DNA from: Arthrobacter hankyongi
Lineage (GTDB): Bacteria; Actinomycetota; Actinomycetes; Actinomycetales; Micrococcaceae
Reading direction: 5' to 3'
Assembly: GCF_022012395.1 (NCBI RefSeq)
Contig: NZ_JAKLTQ010000002.1
Span: forward strand, 395,453 to 459,452
Length of the DNA stretch: 64,000 nt
In this document: positions 24,383-32,897 of the stretch, one piece after another
Layout of the letters: each line of letters starts with the position of its first letter
Position numbering within the stretch: the stretch's first letter is position 1
Position numbers and translations under genes: made by a program
The notes under the pieces: model-generated
Database searches by the model: none
What the model was told of the DNA's origin: nothing
Seen by the model: only the letters and a program-made list of their open reading frames with translations

Positions 24383-24655
24383 GGGCACTCCTTGCCAGGC
24401 GCGGCATGCGCCTGTGATGTGGATCATAATCGCCCTCCAGCTTAGCCACCTCCGCAGGTACAGTCGGTCGCCGCGGGCGTTATTGCGCTCCCGGACAAAC
24501 GCCGTGCGCTGGCAGGCAGGAAGGGTTCCGGCCTTGCAGTCCGGAGCAAAGTCCCTGCGCGCTGGGGCAAGCCCGGCCGTGGTTCGCATCACCATACTGG
24601 TCAACGAGGCGGTCGCTCGATCCGGCCGCAGGAATCAGGAACCAAAGGAAGCACC

Positions 24656-25054
24656 ATGATCAAAGACAGCCAGTACGACGCCGGACTTGAGCTGCGGCGG
24701 GCGATGTTTGGCCCGGCCGGGGCCGAGGGCCAGGTGGAGCACACCACCGCGTTCAACGACAAGATGCAGGAGGTGGTCACCCGCTACTGTTTCGGGGACA
24801 TCTGGCAGCGCGAGGGCCTGGACAAAAGGACCCGCAGCCTCATCACCCTGGCGATGCTGGTGGCCACCGGAAAGGCCCACGAAATACGCATCCATCTGCG
24901 CGGCGGCCTGGCCAACGGACTGACTGAAGAGGAGATCCGTGAACTGATGCTGCACTCCTTCCTCTACTGCGGCATCCCGGCGGCGATGGAGGGCTTCCGC
25001 GCCGCCGAGGAGATCCTGGCCGAGGTGCAGGCAGCGGAGCTGGCCGATGTCTGA
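24656..25054 (+). CDS. Carboxymuconolactone decarboxylase (CMD)-family protein
   Basis: A 132-residue CMD-family protein similar in length to PcaC. The conserved run is RTRSLITLAMLVATGKAHEIRIHLRGGLANGLTEEEIRELMLHSFLYCGIPAAMEGFR. PcaC decarboxylates 4-carboxymuconolactone in the protocatechuate branch, but no PcaB, PcaD or dioxygenase is near, so it could act on another lactone. The AhpD-type CxxC motif is absent. It begins an operon under the divergent AraC gene and overlaps the next gene by eight bases. Confidence 0.85.
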   Translation: MIKDSQYDAGLELRRAMFGPAGAEGQVEHTTAFNDKMQEVVTRYCFGDIWQREGLDKRTRSLITLAMLVATGKAHEIRIHLRGGLANGLTEEEIRELMLHSFLYCGIPAAMEGFRAAEEILAEVQAAELADV

Positions 25055-25943
25055 GCCGGCACGCGGGCAGCAGGTTGGGTTCATCGGCCTGGGGAACATG
25101 GGCGCACCGATGGTGCGAAACCTGGCCAAGGGTGGTTACGACGTGGTGGTGTACGACGCCGATCCTTCCGTCCGGGCGAGGCTTGCCGAGGAGATCGGCG
25201 GCACTGCCGCCGAGTCGCCTGCGGACTTCGCCGGCGTCGCGGCAATTGTCACCATGCTGCCGACGAGCAGCATCGTCGCCTCCGCCTTGCTGGACTGGCA
25301 CGGCGGCATCCCCGCCCATCTGGAGCCAGGCACCGTTGTGATCGACATGAGCTCCTCCGATCCCACCGAAACCGTGGAGCTCGGGGCGCGGCTGGCGGCT
25401 GAAGGCGTCGCCCTGGTGGACGCCCCGGTGTCCGGCGGCGTGCTCAAGGCCGAGGCCGGGACGCTGGCCATTATGCTCGGTGGCGACGACCAGGCCGCTA
25501 TCAACGCTGCGGTGCCGGTGATTGAGGCGATGGGCTCGGTCATCTTCCGCACCGGCAAGCTCGGCACCGGACACGCGATGAAGGCACTGAACAACTTTGT
25601 CGCCGCGGCGGCCACCACGGCCGCCTGCGAGGCACTGATCGCGGGGGAGCGGTTCGGCCTGGACCAGCAGACCATGGTGGATATTTTCAACGCCTCCACC
25701 GGGCAGAGCTGGGTGACCAGCAACGTCCTGGGCCAGCACGTGGTCAGCCGTAGCTTCGGCTCCGGCTTCGCGCTCGGGCTCTATGCCAAGGACGTGGGCA
25801 TCGCCAAGCATCTGGCCGAGGCGATGGACGAGCCGGCGCCGGTCTGCCACGCGGTTTCCGCCGCCCTCGACGATGCCTACGCCGAGCTGGGCAACGTGGA
25901 CCACACACTCGCGATGACCTACTGGGAACGCCTTCGCGCCTGA
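25047..25943 (+). CDS. Beta-hydroxyacid dehydrogenase (3-hydroxyisobutyrate dehydrogenase family)
   Basis: A 298-residue NAD(P)-dependent dehydrogenase of the beta-hydroxyacid family. It has the Rossmann motif VGFIGLGNMGAPMVRNLAKGGYDVVVYD, the substrate-binding block VDAPVSGGVLKAEAGTLAIMLGG, and the catalytic Lys in GTGHAMKALNNFVAAA. Family members oxidise 3-hydroxyisobutyrate, tartronate semialdehyde, or 2-hydroxymethyl-glutarate-like acids. The operon suggests a late step in degradation of the transported compound; the substrate is not known. Confidence 0.88.
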   Translation: MSEPARGQQVGFIGLGNMGAPMVRNLAKGGYDVVVYDADPSVRARLAEEIGGTAAESPADFAGVAAIVTMLPTSSIVASALLDWHGGIPAHLEPGTVVIDMSSSDPTETVELGARLAAEGVALVDAPVSGGVLKAEAGTLAIMLGGDDQAAINAAVPVIEAMGSVIFRTGKLGTGHAMKALNNFVAAAATTAACEALIAGERFGLDQQTMVDIFNASTGQSWVTSNVLGQHVVSRSFGSGFALGLYAKDVGIAKHLAEAMDEPAPVCHAVSAALDDAYAELGNVDHTLAMTYWERLRA

Positions 25944-25971
25944 GCTACCCGCCTATCTGTGAGGAAATAAC

Positions 25972-27285
25972 ATGCAAACGCAGTCAACCGCTGCCGTCGT
26001 CACCATCGACGACAACCAGAAGAAGCGCGTCGCCCTGGCCAGCGCCGTGGGCACCAGCGTGGAGTGGTACGACTACCACGTCTACTCCATCGCCTCGGCG
26101 CTGGTGATCGGCAAGCTCTTCTTCCCGGAGATCTCGCCGCTGGCCGGGACGATGGCGGCCTTCGCCACCTTCGCCATCGGCTTCATCGCCCGCCCGCTCG
26201 GCGGCATCCTGGCCGGCCACCTGGGCGACAGGATCGGCCGCAAGAAGGTCATGGTGATCACCCTGACCCTGATGGGCGCGGCCACCATGCTGATCGGTCT
26301 GCTGCCCACCTACGAGCAGATTGGCATTGCCGCACCGCTGCTGCTGGTGGTGCTGCGCCTGCTCCAGGGCCTCAGCGCCGGCGGCGAATGGGGCAGCGCC
26401 GCCCTGATGGCCGTGGAACATGCGCCGGAGGGGCAGCGCGGCCGCTTCGGCAACTATGTTCAGCTGGGCACTCCGGCGGGTATGTTCCTGGCCAACATCG
26501 TCATTCTCGGTGCCACCTTCATGCTGGCCGATGACCAGTTCCAGGCCTGGGGCTGGCGCATTCCGTTCCTGCTCAGTGCGGTGATGGTCGTCGTCGGCTT
26601 CGTCATCCGGGCGAAGGTGGACGAAAGCCCAGTCTTCCAGACGCTGCAACAGAATTCGACGCTGGAAAAGGTCCCCTTCGCCGAACTGCTGCGCCGTCAC
26701 AAGGGGCGCCTGGTCCTGGCCGTGCTGTCCTTTATCGGCAACAACGCCGTGGGCTATATCTTCCTGGCCTTCATGACGGCCTACGGAACCACCGCCCTGG
26801 GCCTGGCCCGCAACACCATGCTCAACGTGATGCTGGCAGGCTGCGTGACCTGGTTCGCCTCGATGATCTACTTCGCCCGCCTCAGCGACCGGATCGGACG
26901 GCACAAGGTGTACTTCCTGGGCTACGGCGTCCTGGCCGTCTGGGCCATCCCCTTCTTCGCCCTGTTCAACACCGCCAATGTCGGGCTCATCCTGCTGGCT
27001 GTGGTGGTGCTGACCTTCGGCCTGGCCGCCACCTACGGACCGCAGGCTGCGCTATTCGCCGAGCTGTTCCCGGACCGGGTGCGCGCCAGCGGCGTCTCGC
27101 TCGCCTACGCGGTGGGCGCCTGCCTCGGCGGCGGGTTCTCCCCGCTGATCGCCACCGCCCTGTTCGGAGCCACCGGCACGGTCTACGCCGTCTCCGCCTT
27201 TATGATCGCCTTCAGCGTCATCAGTTTCATCTCAATCGCGGCCCTGCGGAAGATCCCGAACTCCTTCGCCACCCGCACCGTCTGA
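25972..27285 (+). CDS. MHS-family (MFS) metabolite transporter
   Basis: A 437-residue, 12-helix major facilitator of the metabolite:H+ symporter type (ShiA/PcaT/KgtP relatives): N-terminal SVEWYDYHVYSIASALVIGKLFFP, ARPLGGILAGHLGDRIGRKKVMVITLTLMG, LQGLSAGGEWGSAALMAVEHAPEGQRGRFGNYVQLG. These carry aromatic and dicarboxylic acids across the membrane with protons. Located in the AraC-controlled operon, it is the likely uptake system of that pathway and the second importer of the island after the ABC system at 3131-6646. Confidence 0.9.
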   Translation: MQTQSTAAVVTIDDNQKKRVALASAVGTSVEWYDYHVYSIASALVIGKLFFPEISPLAGTMAAFATFAIGFIARPLGGILAGHLGDRIGRKKVMVITLTLMGAATMLIGLLPTYEQIGIAAPLLLVVLRLLQGLSAGGEWGSAALMAVEHAPEGQRGRFGNYVQLGTPAGMFLANIVILGATFMLADDQFQAWGWRIPFLLSAVMVVVGFVIRAKVDESPVFQTLQQNSTLEKVPFAELLRRHKGRLVLAVLSFIGNNAVGYIFLAFMTAYGTTALGLARNTMLNVMLAGCVTWFASMIYFARLSDRIGRHKVYFLGYGVLAVWAIPFFALFNTANVGLILLAVVVLTFGLAATYGPQAALFAELFPDRVRASGVSLAYAVGACLGGGFSPLIATALFGATGTVYAVSAFMIAFSVISFISIAALRKIPNSFATRTV

Positions 27286-27295
27286 AAGGAAACCC

Positions 27296-27601
27296 ATGCA
27301 CAAGCTCCTCGTCCTTTACCCCGAACCTGCCGACCGCGGCGCCTTCCAGGACTACTACGTCAACAAGCACCTGCCGCTGGCCGCCAAGCTGCCGGGTCTG
27401 CGCGCCTCCCGCTACTCCTTCGGCGTAGCCGGTGCCGAAACCCCGTACTTCGCCGTGTTCGAGGCGGAGTTCGACAGCCACGCGGACCTGGTTGCGGCCA
27501 TGTCCTCCCCGGAAGGCCAAGCCGTCGAGGCTGACGTGCCCAACTATGCGCCCCAGGGTGCCGTGGTGGTGGACTACCCGGTGGAGCCGCTCATCGGCTG
27601 A
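27296..27601 (+). CDS. EthD-family protein
   Basis: A 101-residue dimeric alpha+beta barrel protein of the EthD family: HKLLVLYPEPADRGAFQDYYVNKHLPLAAKLPGLRASRYSFGV. Members help P450s, act as small cyclases or hydrolases, or have unknown roles in aromatic catabolism. GAAAGGAAA precedes the ATG. Last gene of the AraC-controlled operon; a long hairpin follows. Confidence 0.87.
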   Translation: MHKLLVLYPEPADRGAFQDYYVNKHLPLAAKLPGLRASRYSFGVAGAETPYFAVFEAEFDSHADLVAAMSSPEGQAVEADVPNYAPQGAVVVDYPVEPLIG

Positions 27602-27611
27602 CTCTCTTCCG

Positions 27612-27673
27612 CACGAACGACGGCGGCAACCAGGCAGGCTGAAAGGCTTGCCAGGGTGCCGCCGTCGTTCGTG
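27612..27673. terminator. Long hairpin terminator after the EthD gene
   Basis: Perfect 17-base arms starting CACGAACGACGG and ending CCGTCGTTCGTG, with an inner partly paired loop of 28 bases. It closes the operon. Confidence 0.75.
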
Positions 27674-27743
27674 AGTGTGAATTCAATCGGGTAGGAATTC
27701 AGCGCCAGCGGCGAGGCTGCAGGGCGCTGGGACGGTGTCGTAG

Positions 27744-27971
27744 CTAGGAAAGTGCCGCGCAGACGTCGGTGACTTTGCCCGGGCCGTTCAGGCCGAATTC
27801 GTTGACAGGATTCCCGTCTGCGTCAAAGGCCAACGAGAATTTTCCTGGCGTGTCCCGCCGGTACCGAGGGGGAGTCAGCACCAAGGTGTCCAAGTCTTCG
27901 ATCGCCACCTTGGAATAACCTTGGGGTCGGGTTCTGAAGCAACTAATGCCGAGGCCGGGATCTCCGGCTCC
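27744..27971 (-). pseudogene. Possible gene remnant or very small gene
   Basis: On the minus strand an open frame with no ATG runs from the stop at 27972-27974 to TAG at 27744-27746. Its translation includes KVAIEDLDTLVLTPPRY and KFSLAFDADGNPVNEFGLN, and it ends DVCAALS. It looks like real protein rather than shadow sequence: the composition is balanced and there is no opposing gene. A GTG at 27908 could start a 54-residue protein, but its ribosome site is weak. I do not recognise the family. It is most simply the C-terminal remnant of a lost gene at the border between the catabolic island and the molybdoenzyme operon. Confidence 0.35.
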
Positions 27972-28162
27972 TCACGGCCGCAGTGCCGTGACAGGCTGCC
28001 GGCGGTACCGTGGCGCGCAGTACCGTGATAAGACGTGGATCAGATGTAAGTGGCCGGTTCCGGTATGGGTGGCCGAGTACCCGTACCGGGCCGACAGCAA
28101 TGCCGTGGCTTGGGCCGGTGACTTCGTGGCAGACCGTCCCGGGAGACCTGAGGAGGTGGGGC
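27972..28162. other. Leader region of the xdh operon, no gene seen
   Basis: A GC-rich stretch before the molybdoenzyme operon. The open frame of the first xdh gene extends back to 28010, but the earlier part has no ribosome site and no family similarity. I cannot point to a promoter with confidence. Confidence 0.4.
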
Positions 28163-29677
28163 ATGGATGACGTCCAGATCACCGTCAACGGGCAGGTCCG
28201 CGGCTGCGACGGGGCGGGCCCGCATACCCGGTTGCTGGACTGGCTGCGGGCCGAAGGGCTGACCGGGGCCAAGGAAGGCTGCGCGGAGGGCGAGTGCGGT
28301 GCCTGCGCCGTGCTGGTGGCCCGCCCGGACGGGCCCGGCCGCAGCCGCTGGACCGCGGTGAATGCCTGCCTGCCTGCGGCGCTGGCTTTCGACGGCCAGG
28401 AAATCATTACCGCAGAGGGTCTGGGCACCGCGCCGGGCCCCTGCGCCGAAGAGGACCTGCACCCGGTCCAGCGCCAGCTGGCGGACCGGGGCGGATCGCA
28501 ATGCGGCTACTGCACTCCGGGCTTCGTCTGCGCCATGGCCGCCGAGTACTACCGTCCCGAGCGGGACGCCGCCGGCTCCGGGCGCCGGGTGGAGACCGGG
28601 CCTGCGGTAGTGGGGGAGGAGCACGCCGCCGACCGGGAAACCGGCCCGAACGGCTTCGACCTGCATGCCCTGAGCGGCAACCTCTGCCGGTGTACCGGCT
28701 ACCGGCCGATCCGGGACGCGGCGTACGCGCTCGGCGTCCCGGAGGGAACCGACCCCTTATTCCGACGGCAGGGCCAATCGGCGCCCGCTGCCCGGCCCAC
28801 CCGGGTGGCGGCCGGCGGGGCGCAGTTCGTCAGGCCGGCGACCCTGGAAGAACTCTTCGACCGGCTCGAACATGATCCGCGGGCCAGGCTGGTGGCCGGT
28901 GCCACCGACCTCGGCGTCGAGGTCAACCTCCGGTATGAGCGGCCGCCGCTGACCCTGGCCATCGACCGGCTCGAGGCGCTGCGGGTGCTCGACGTCGGCC
29001 CGGACCGGATCGAGATCGGGGCCGCCCTGGCCCTGACCGAGATCGAACGCGGGCTGGCCGGGCGGGTGCCGCTGCTGGACCGGCTCTTCCCCCAGTTTGC
29101 CTCGCGGCTGATCCGCAATGCCGCCACCTTGGGCGGCAACCTCGCCACCGGTTCGCCGATCGGCGATTCGGCTCCGGCGCTGCTGGCCCTGAACGCCGCC
29201 GTCGTGCTGGCCTCCGCCGGCGGCGAGCGGGAGGTGGCGCTCGCGGAGTTCTTCACCGGCTACCGGCAGAGCGTCAGGGAACCCGGCGAAGTCCTCCGCG
29301 CCATCCGCATTCCGCTGCCGTTGGCCGGGCACAGCGCCTTCTACAAGATCGCCAAGCGGCGCTTCGACGACATCTCCAGCGTGGCCGCTGCGTTCGCCGT
29401 AAAGTTCGACGACCGCCCCGATGGCAGGAGAGTCTCCGCCGTGCGGATCGGCCTGGGTGGAGTGGCCGCCACGCCGATCCGGGCGCTGCGCACCGAGCAG
29501 GCCCTGGCCGGGCGGCCCTGGAGTGAGGAGGTTGCCGTGGACGCGGCCGCCGTGATGGCAGCCGAAGGCACCCCCATTGACGACCTTCGCGCCAGCGCGC
29601 GGTACCGCTCGGCCATGCTCGAACAGTCGATGCTCAGGTTCTATGCGGAAACGCAGGCCGGACCGGAGGTGGGGTAA
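28163..29677 (+). CDS. xdhA: Xanthine dehydrogenase small subunit (2Fe-2S and FAD domains)
   Basis: A 504-residue iron-sulfur/flavin subunit of a molybdenum hydroxylase. Residues 1-80 carry the plant-type [2Fe-2S] ligands (EGCAEGECGACAVLV), the next domain carries CGYCTPGF and GNLCRCTGYRPI for the second cluster, and residues about 225-390 form the FAD domain (ARLVAGATDLGVEVN, RNAATLGGNLATGSPIGDSAPALLALNA). A Gly/Glu-rich insertion lies between the last two cluster motifs. ATG 28163 is preferred because GAGGAGG lies at 28150-28156. The two-subunit layout (XdhA plus XdhB) is the bacterial form. It transfers electrons from hypoxanthine or xanthine to NAD+; a related purine or heterocycle substrate is also possible. 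Confidence 0.92.
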   Translation: MDDVQITVNGQVRGCDGAGPHTRLLDWLRAEGLTGAKEGCAEGECGACAVLVARPDGPGRSRWTAVNACLPAALAFDGQEIITAEGLGTAPGPCAEEDLHPVQRQLADRGGSQCGYCTPGFVCAMAAEYYRPERDAAGSGRRVETGPAVVGEEHAADRETGPNGFDLHALSGNLCRCTGYRPIRDAAYALGVPEGTDPLFRRQGQSAPAARPTRVAAGGAQFVRPATLEELFDRLEHDPRARLVAGATDLGVEVNLRYERPPLTLAIDRLEALRVLDVGPDRIEIGAALALTEIERGLAGRVPLLDRLFPQFASRLIRNAATLGGNLATGSPIGDSAPALLALNAAVVLASAGGEREVALAEFFTGYRQSVREPGEVLRAIRIPLPLAGHSAFYKIAKRRFDDISSVAAAFAVKFDDRPDGRRVSAVRIGLGGVAATPIRALRTEQALAGRPWSEEVAVDAAAVMAAEGTPIDDLRASARYRSAMLEQSMLRFYAETQAGPEVG

Positions 29678-32089
29678 GTGAAATCGCTGGCCGATCGTCC
29701 CGTCAGTCCCGTCGTCGGACTGGAAGTCGCGCACGAGAGCGCCACCCTCCACGTCACGGGCGCCGCGCTGTACACCGATGACCTGCCGGCCCGGAACCGC
29801 AGCGTGCTGCACGCCTGGCCGGTCCAGGCTCCGCATACGCACGCCCGCGTGGTTTCGCTGGACGGCACGCCGGCGCTTCGGGTCCCGGGTGTGGTCCGGG
29901 TTCTGACCGCGGCGGACGTGCCCGGCCTCAATGACTCGGGCACCAAGGGCGATGAGCCGCTGTTCCCCGCCGAGGTCATGTTCCACGGCCAGGCCGTGTG
30001 CTGGGTGCTGGGGGAGACGCTTGAGTCCGCGCGTCTGGGGGCCGGGGCGGTTCAGGTCGGCTATGAACCGCTGCCGTCGCTGCTGACCCTCACCGAGGCG
30101 ATCGAGGCCGGGAGCTTCCAGGGCCACCAGCCGACCGTCAGCCGGGGCGACGCCGACGCGGCCCTGGGCAGCGCGGCCCACCGGTTCGCCGGCGAGATCG
30201 AGTTCGGCGGGCAGGAGCATTTCTACCTGGAGACCCAGGCTTCGCTGGCCTACGTCGACGAGGGCGGGCAGGTGTTCGTCCAGTGCAGCACCCAGCACCC
30301 CTCGGAGACGCAGGAGATTGTGGCCCAGGTCCTGGGCCTGCGCAGCCATGAGGTGACCGTGCAGTGCCTGCGGATGGGCGGCGGGTTCGGCGGTAAGGAG
30401 ATGCAGCCGCACGGCTTCGCCGCCATCGCCGCCCTGGGCGCCGTTCTGACCGGCCGGCCGGTGCGGCTGCGGCTGAACCGCAGCCAGGACATCACGCTGA
30501 CCGGAAAACGCCATCCGTTCCACGCCCGCTGGGAGGCCGGCTTTGACGAAGACGGCCGCCTGCAGGCGTTGAAAGCCGTGCTGACCAGCGACGGCGGCTG
30601 GAGCCTGGATTTGTCCGAACCGGTCCTGGCCCGTGCCCTGTGCCACGTCGACAACGCCTACTGGATCCCCAACGTGCGGATCGACGGCCGGATCGCCAGG
30701 ACGCACAAGACCTCCCAGACCGCTTTCCGCGGCTTCGGCGGGCCGCAGGGCATGCTGGTGATCGAGGACCTCCTGGGCCGGTGCGCTCCACGCCTGGGCC
30801 TGGACCCCGCTGAACTGCGCCGGCGCAACTTCTACCGGCCCGGGCAGGCCACGCCCTACGGCCAGCCTGTCCGTCATGCCGAGCGGCTGCACACCATCTG
30901 GCGGCAGTTGTTCGAACGCGCCGACGTCGAGCACCGCCGGGAGCAGATTGCCGCCTTCAACGCCGCGCACCCGCACACCCGCCGTGCCCTGGCCGCCACC
31001 CCGGTGAAGTTCGGCATTTCCTTCAACCTCACGGCGTTCAACCAGGCCGGGGCGCTCGTGCACGTCTACAAGGACGGCTCGGTCCTGGTCAACCACGGCG
31101 GCACGGAGATGGGCCAGGGGCTGCACACCAAGATGCGCCAGGTGGCCGCCACCGCCCTCGGGGTGCCGCTGGACGTCATCCGGCTCGCCCCGACCCGCAC
31201 CGACAAGGTGCCCAATACCTCGGCGACGGCGGCCAGTTCGGGCGCCGACCTGAACGGCGGGGCGGTCAAGGATGCCTGCGAACAGATCAGCGCGCGCCTG
31301 GCCGAGGTCGCGGCCCGCCGGCTGAACATCCACCCCGACGACGTGCGGTTCGCCAACGGCACGGTGACCGGGATCGGCTTCCACGACCGCGATATCGCCT
31401 TCGCCGACCTGGTCCACGACGCCTACTTCCAGCGCGTCCCGCTCTGGGCCGCCGGCTACTACCGCACCGAAGGGCTGCACTGGGACGGCGCCCGGATGCA
31501 GGGCGAACCGTTCAAGTATTTCTCTTACGGGGCAGCGGTTTCCGAGGTCGAGGTGGATGGGTTCAGCGGCGCCTACCGCCTGCTGCGCACCGACATCATC
31601 CACGACGTCGGCGACAGCCTCTCCCCGCTCATCGACCGGGGGCAGATCGAGGGCGGCTTCGTCCAGGGCACCGGCTGGCTGACGTTGGAGGACCTGCGCT
31701 GGGACGTGTCCGCCGGTCCGCACCGCGGGCGGCTGGCCACCCAGTCTGCCAGCACCTATAAGCTGCCCAGCTTCTCGGAGATGCCCGAGGAGTTCAATGT
31801 CCACCTCTTCGAACAGGCCACTGAAAGCGGCGTGGTCTACGGGTCCAAGGCGGTAGGCGAACCACCCTTGATGCTCGCCTTCAGCGTCCGGGAGGCCTTG
31901 CGGCAGGCGGTAGCCGCCTTCGGCCCCGGCGGCCGCGAGGTCCAGCTGGCGAGCCCGGCGACTCCGGAGGCCGTCTTCTGGGCGGTCCAGGATGTCCGGG
32001 CCAACGCCACGGCTTCGCCGGCCGACGGCGCCGCAGCACGCCCGGAGACCGGTTCGGCGCCGTCGCGGGCCTCCACCCCGGGCCATTGA
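29678..32089 (+). CDS. xdhB: Xanthine dehydrogenase molybdopterin-binding subunit
   Basis: An 803-residue large subunit that binds the molybdenum cofactor and hydroxylates the substrate. Key motifs are GGQEHFYLETQ (Mo-side Gln and substrate Glu), MGGGFGGKEMQPH, TAFRGFGGPQGM (substrate Arg), GGTEMGQGLHTKMRQ and the catalytic base Glu in YGSKAVGEPPLMLAF. The set QEHFYLE, RGFGGP and GSKAVGEPP is characteristic of XdhB rather than of CO or aldehyde dehydrogenases. It starts with GTG directly after the xdhA stop. The last 35 residues are low-complexity Ala/Pro/Ser. Confidence 0.93.
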   Translation: MKSLADRPVSPVVGLEVAHESATLHVTGAALYTDDLPARNRSVLHAWPVQAPHTHARVVSLDGTPALRVPGVVRVLTAADVPGLNDSGTKGDEPLFPAEVMFHGQAVCWVLGETLESARLGAGAVQVGYEPLPSLLTLTEAIEAGSFQGHQPTVSRGDADAALGSAAHRFAGEIEFGGQEHFYLETQASLAYVDEGGQVFVQCSTQHPSETQEIVAQVLGLRSHEVTVQCLRMGGGFGGKEMQPHGFAAIAALGAVLTGRPVRLRLNRSQDITLTGKRHPFHARWEAGFDEDGRLQALKAVLTSDGGWSLDLSEPVLARALCHVDNAYWIPNVRIDGRIARTHKTSQTAFRGFGGPQGMLVIEDLLGRCAPRLGLDPAELRRRNFYRPGQATPYGQPVRHAERLHTIWRQLFERADVEHRREQIAAFNAAHPHTRRALAATPVKFGISFNLTAFNQAGALVHVYKDGSVLVNHGGTEMGQGLHTKMRQVAATALGVPLDVIRLAPTRTDKVPNTSATAASSGADLNGGAVKDACEQISARLAEVAARRLNIHPDDVRFANGTVTGIGFHDRDIAFADLVHDAYFQRVPLWAAGYYRTEGLHWDGARMQGEPFKYFSYGAAVSEVEVDGFSGAYRLLRTDIIHDVGDSLSPLIDRGQIEGGFVQGTGWLTLEDLRWDVSAGPHRGRLATQSASTYKLPSFSEMPEEFNVHLFEQATESGVVYGSKAVGEPPLMLAFSVREALRQAVAAFGPGGREVQLASPATPEAVFWAVQDVRANATASPADGAAARPETGSAPSRASTPGH

Positions 32090-32090
32090 G

Positions 32091-32897
32091 ATGGACTGGC
32101 TGCAGGCGCTCCAGCGGTTGCGCTCAGACGGTTTGCCAGGTGTCCTGGTGACGGTCACCGAGGTGCGCGGCCATGCCCCACGGGAGGCCGGGGCGAAGAT
32201 GCTGGTCGGCGCCGGGTCCACCTGGGGCAGCATCGGCGGCGGCAACCTGGAGGCAACGGCCATCGACCGGGCGCGGGCCCTGCTCGCGGCCGGCACCGCG
32301 GGTCCCGAAAGCCTGGTCTTCCCGCTCAACGACCATGCAGCCAATGAGCACGGGCGGCAGTGCTGCGGGGGCGTGGTCAGCGTCCTCCTCGAGCCGTTCC
32401 CGGCCCGTCCCACGGTCGCTGTCTTCGGGCTGGGACACGTCGGGTACGAGCTGGCCCGGATCCTGTCCCGGCTGCCGGTCCGGCTGGTCCTCGTGGACAG
32501 CAGGGCCGGCCAGCTGGCCGCCGCGCGGCTCGCCGATGTCCTGGACGGGCCGGCCGACGTCGTCGTGCGCCACAGCCCGGTTCCGGAGTCGATCGTGGGC
32601 GAACTGCCGCCGGGCTCGCACGTGTTCATCATGACCCATGACCACGCCGAGGACTTCCTGCTCTGCGACGCGGTGCTGCGCCGGGGCGGCCTGGGCTCGG
32701 TCGGGCTGATCGGCTCGGCGGCGAAGTGGTCCCGTTTCCAGCGCAACCTGCGTGCCGAGGGGTATGACGACGCCGCGATCGGCAGCATCAGCTGCCCCAT
32801 CGGGCTGCCGGATCTCACCGGCAAGGATCCGGCCGTCATCGCCGTCAGCGTCGCGGCGAACCTGCTCCTGACGCTGGCAAAGCAGCGGGCCGGGTAA
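32091..32897 (+). CDS. xdhC: XdhC molybdenum cofactor insertion/sulfuration chaperone
   Basis: A 268-residue XdhC/CoxI-family protein that binds molybdenum cofactor, helps its sulfuration and delivers it to XdhB. It has GHAPREAGAKMLV near residue 25, GSIGGGNLEATAIDRA, the Cys pair in HGRQCCGGVVSVLLEP and a C-terminal Rossmann domain (TVAVFGLGHVGYELARIL, GSVGLIGSAAKWSRFQRNLRAEG). ATG 32091 lies one base after the xdhB stop. Its 3' end overlaps the 3' end of the convergent bioD by 53 bases. Confidence 0.92.
   Translation: MDWLQALQRLRSDGLPGVLVTVTEVRGHAPREAGAKMLVGAGSTWGSIGGGNLEATAIDRARALLAAGTAGPESLVFPLNDHAANEHGRQCCGGVVSVLLEPFPARPTVAVFGLGHVGYELARILSRLPVRLVLVDSRAGQLAAARLADVLDGPADVVVRHSPVPESIVGELPPGSHVFIMTHDHAEDFLLCDAVLRRGGLGSVGLIGSAAKWSRFQRNLRAEGYDDAAIGSISCPIGLPDLTGKDPAVIAVSVAANLLLTLAKQRAG

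Noticed and set aside
24656..25054. Naming the CMD protein pcaC.
   Set aside because: No pcaB, pcaD, pcaG/H or other beta-ketoadipate genes are present, so the specific name is not supported.
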